A DNA stretch of 64,000 bases. It comes from Nematopogon swammerdamellus. Lineage: Eukaryota; Arthropoda; Insecta; Lepidoptera; Adelidae. The stretch covers positions 2,663,761 through 2,727,760 of the forward strand of contig OX336351.1 of NCBI GenBank assembly GCA_946902875.1, in the 5' to 3' direction. The first letter of the stretch is position 1. The number at the start of each line of letters is the position of its first letter. The translations under genes and the position numbers were made by a program. The notes beneath the pieces were generated by a model that saw nothing but the letters and a program-made list of their open reading frames with translations, made no database searches and was not told the DNA's origin. This document shows positions 62,350 to 64,000 of the stretch, piece by piece.

Positions 62350-64000
62350 TATCTGCAAAAGGAAGAGGATAACCTTTTCAAAGAAATTAAGTAACAGAGG
62401 GCGAGGCCGAAGGCCGAGCTGCGTTCAGGAATACCATAAAACCTCTCGAAGAAAGTAAGTAACAAAGGGCGAGGCCGAAGGCCGAGCTGCGTTCAGGAAG
62501 ACGATACACCTTCTCGAAGACAGTAAGTAACTATGGGCGAGGCCGAAGGCCGAGCTGGGTCCTGGAAGAGGATAAACCATCTTTAAGAAAGTACGTAACA
62601 AAAGGCGAGGCCGAAGGCCGAGCTGGGTTCAGGAAGAGGATAACCTTTTCGAAGAATGTAAGTAACAGAGGGCGATTCCGCAGGCCGAGCTGCGTTCAGG
62701 AAAACCATAAATCTTCTCGAAGAAAGTAACTTCTTTGTTACTTACTTTCTTCGAAAAGGTTTATCCTCTTCCTGAACACATCTCGGCCTTCGGCCTCGAC
62801 CATAATTACTTACTGTCTTCGAGAAGGTTTATCCTCTTCCTGAACGCAGCTCGGCCTTCGGCCTCGCCCTTTGTTACTTGCTTTCTTCGAGAAGGTTTAG
62901 GGTCTTCCTGAACGCAGCTCGACCTTCGGCCTCGCCTTTTGTTACTTACTTTCTTCGAGAAGGTTTATAGTCTTCCCGAACGCAGCTCGGCCTTCGGCCT
63001 CGCCATTAGTTACTTACTTTCTTTGAGTAGGTTTATCGTCTTCCTGAACGCAACTCATTCACAAACTTTCGCGTTTATAATATTAGTAGGATGTATTTTG
63101 GGTAGGTTTGAAGTGAGGCCTGATTTTAGAAATTATTCCCAATTATCGGATGCATGCAAGCAAATCCGAAAGCAACAGCTAAGAATATATAAATTTTTGA
63201 AATGTGTTAATTAAGCCCTTTCATTTGATACCCAACAAGGCATCATTAAAAAAAATTTTTTTTAGGTCATGGCTTTATGTCCTTTAGAGGGCGCCATATC
63301 TAATTTTATAGGACGTCATATAGCCTATAACCAGTGTCAAGGCGCATCCAACGACACCTCATTTGTCAAATTATGATAAGTAGTTTCGAAGTTATGAGGG
63401 AACTGATGAACATACATACATACATACCGGTCAAACACATAACTCTCCTTTTTGCTTCGCCGTAGTCGGCTAAAAATAAGAATATTTTCGCTAATATTGC
63501 GCGCATACTACACTACGTACAATATAATAAACATACGATCAAATAACTTAAATCAAATAGGAACTCCAGTTAAGTAAATATCCGCTAACATCGACTTGCA
63601 ACAACACTTTTACATAGGTTTGCACCTAAAATTAATCAAATGGATACCTAACGAAGTAAACCTATATAATAATTATCAATCGAATTAAATAAGATACTCT
63701 GCTCGAGACAATGCATACACACACCGCGCTCCGCCAGACCGCACCCCGTGCCGCGCCCCGCGCCTACGCCGCCGCCGCCAGCCTCCGCAGCTAGCCGCCA
63801 CCAACCGCCGCCGCCGTGACGCGCCGCTTTTATTTCGATTCGATTTGTATGGGAGCCACATCTTAGCGTGGCCGGAAGTGAATTTTAGTTAGCCTATCCT
63901 ATGTCCCGTATAGTAAAATGTGCTTGTACTAAGTTTCATCGAATTCGGATGATGGCTTTTAAGAGTTATGGCGGAACATACATACATACATACATACATA
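62350..64000 (-). mobile_element. Second copy of the large 68-bp-minisatellite repeat, inverted
   Basis: Reading the minus strand from the window end: TATG microsatellite, CCGCCATAACTCTTAAAAGC, CGG-rich block (63720-63830), GTTGCAAGTCGATGTTAGCG, CCGACTACGGCGAAGCA, a short uninterrupted TATG tract (63415-63428), AACCTACCCAAAATACATCC, then the minisatellite (63060 down to 62360) with the same foldback junction as the first copy. It is cut by the right edge. Only one four-unit higher-order block is present against two in the first copy. Confidence 0.8.

Overview
The window looks like insect, most likely lepidopteran, nuclear DNA. I infer this from the mix of interspersed repeats: RNase H-bearing, Jockey/CR1-type and RTE-type LINEs, tRNA- and 5S-headed SINEs, Helitron-like termini ending in GCCGCGGGCAAAAGCTAGT, and many short inverted-repeat elements, all on an AT-rich background with spliced genes. 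No prokaryotic features, no genuine tRNA or rRNA genes and no CRISPR array were seen. No search was run; family names rest on motifs read by eye.

The only probable host genes are six paralogues in one array, all on the minus strand, spread from 17.5 to 58.7 kb. Each intact copy has two exons. Exon 1 encodes a signal peptide and most of a four-cysteine MAM-like domain. A phase-0 intron follows. Exon 2 completes the domain (LLIDSYRYVSN...ENCKIYPD) and adds an acidic Ser/Thr/Glu tail built of 12-residue repeats. In coordinate order: A (17548-18881, intact), B (19732-21105, stopped at the third conserved Cys), C (31711-33316, intact), D (40918-43209, intact), E (46584-48159, shortened tail and frameshifted C-terminus), F (58214-58678, orphan exon 1 with two nonsense codons). 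A, B and C form one subgroup; D, E and F another. B and C also share about 2-3 kb of upstream repeat sequence, so they arose by segmental duplication.

Layout. 0-3.2 kb: a LINE ORF2 (endonuclease end, RT, RNase H, zinc knuckle), open at the left edge. 3.2-17 kb: repeats, including a 1.7-kb palindromic 100-bp minisatellite, a MITE with a 60-base C tract, and both kinds of SINE. 17-22.6 kb: gene A, pseudogene B and their flanking LINE tails. 22.9-26.1 kb: a nested inverted-repeat element. 26.5-31.6 kb: nested insertions (mariner-like fragment, Jockey-type LINE, 1.55-kb MITE) that split the 3' flank of gene C. 31.7-35 kb: gene C and its duplicated upstream block. 35.1-38.4 kb: a large repeat carrying a 68-bp minisatellite with higher-order structure, found again in opposite orientation at 62.35-64 kb and as a third foldback at 50.9-52.4 kb. 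40.9-48.2 kb: genes D and E. 49-58 kb: SINEs, LINE tails and a BEL/Pao remnant. 58.2-58.7 kb: pseudogene F. 59.7-62.3 kb: a 130-bp minisatellite, a Helitron helicase fragment and a 247-bp inverted repeat with no visible mismatch.

The genes make no visible pathway. The natural reading is a lineage-expanded family of secreted, mucin-tailed MAM-like proteins of unknown role, in a neighbourhood shaped by transposon insertion and by repeated formation of long inverted repeats.
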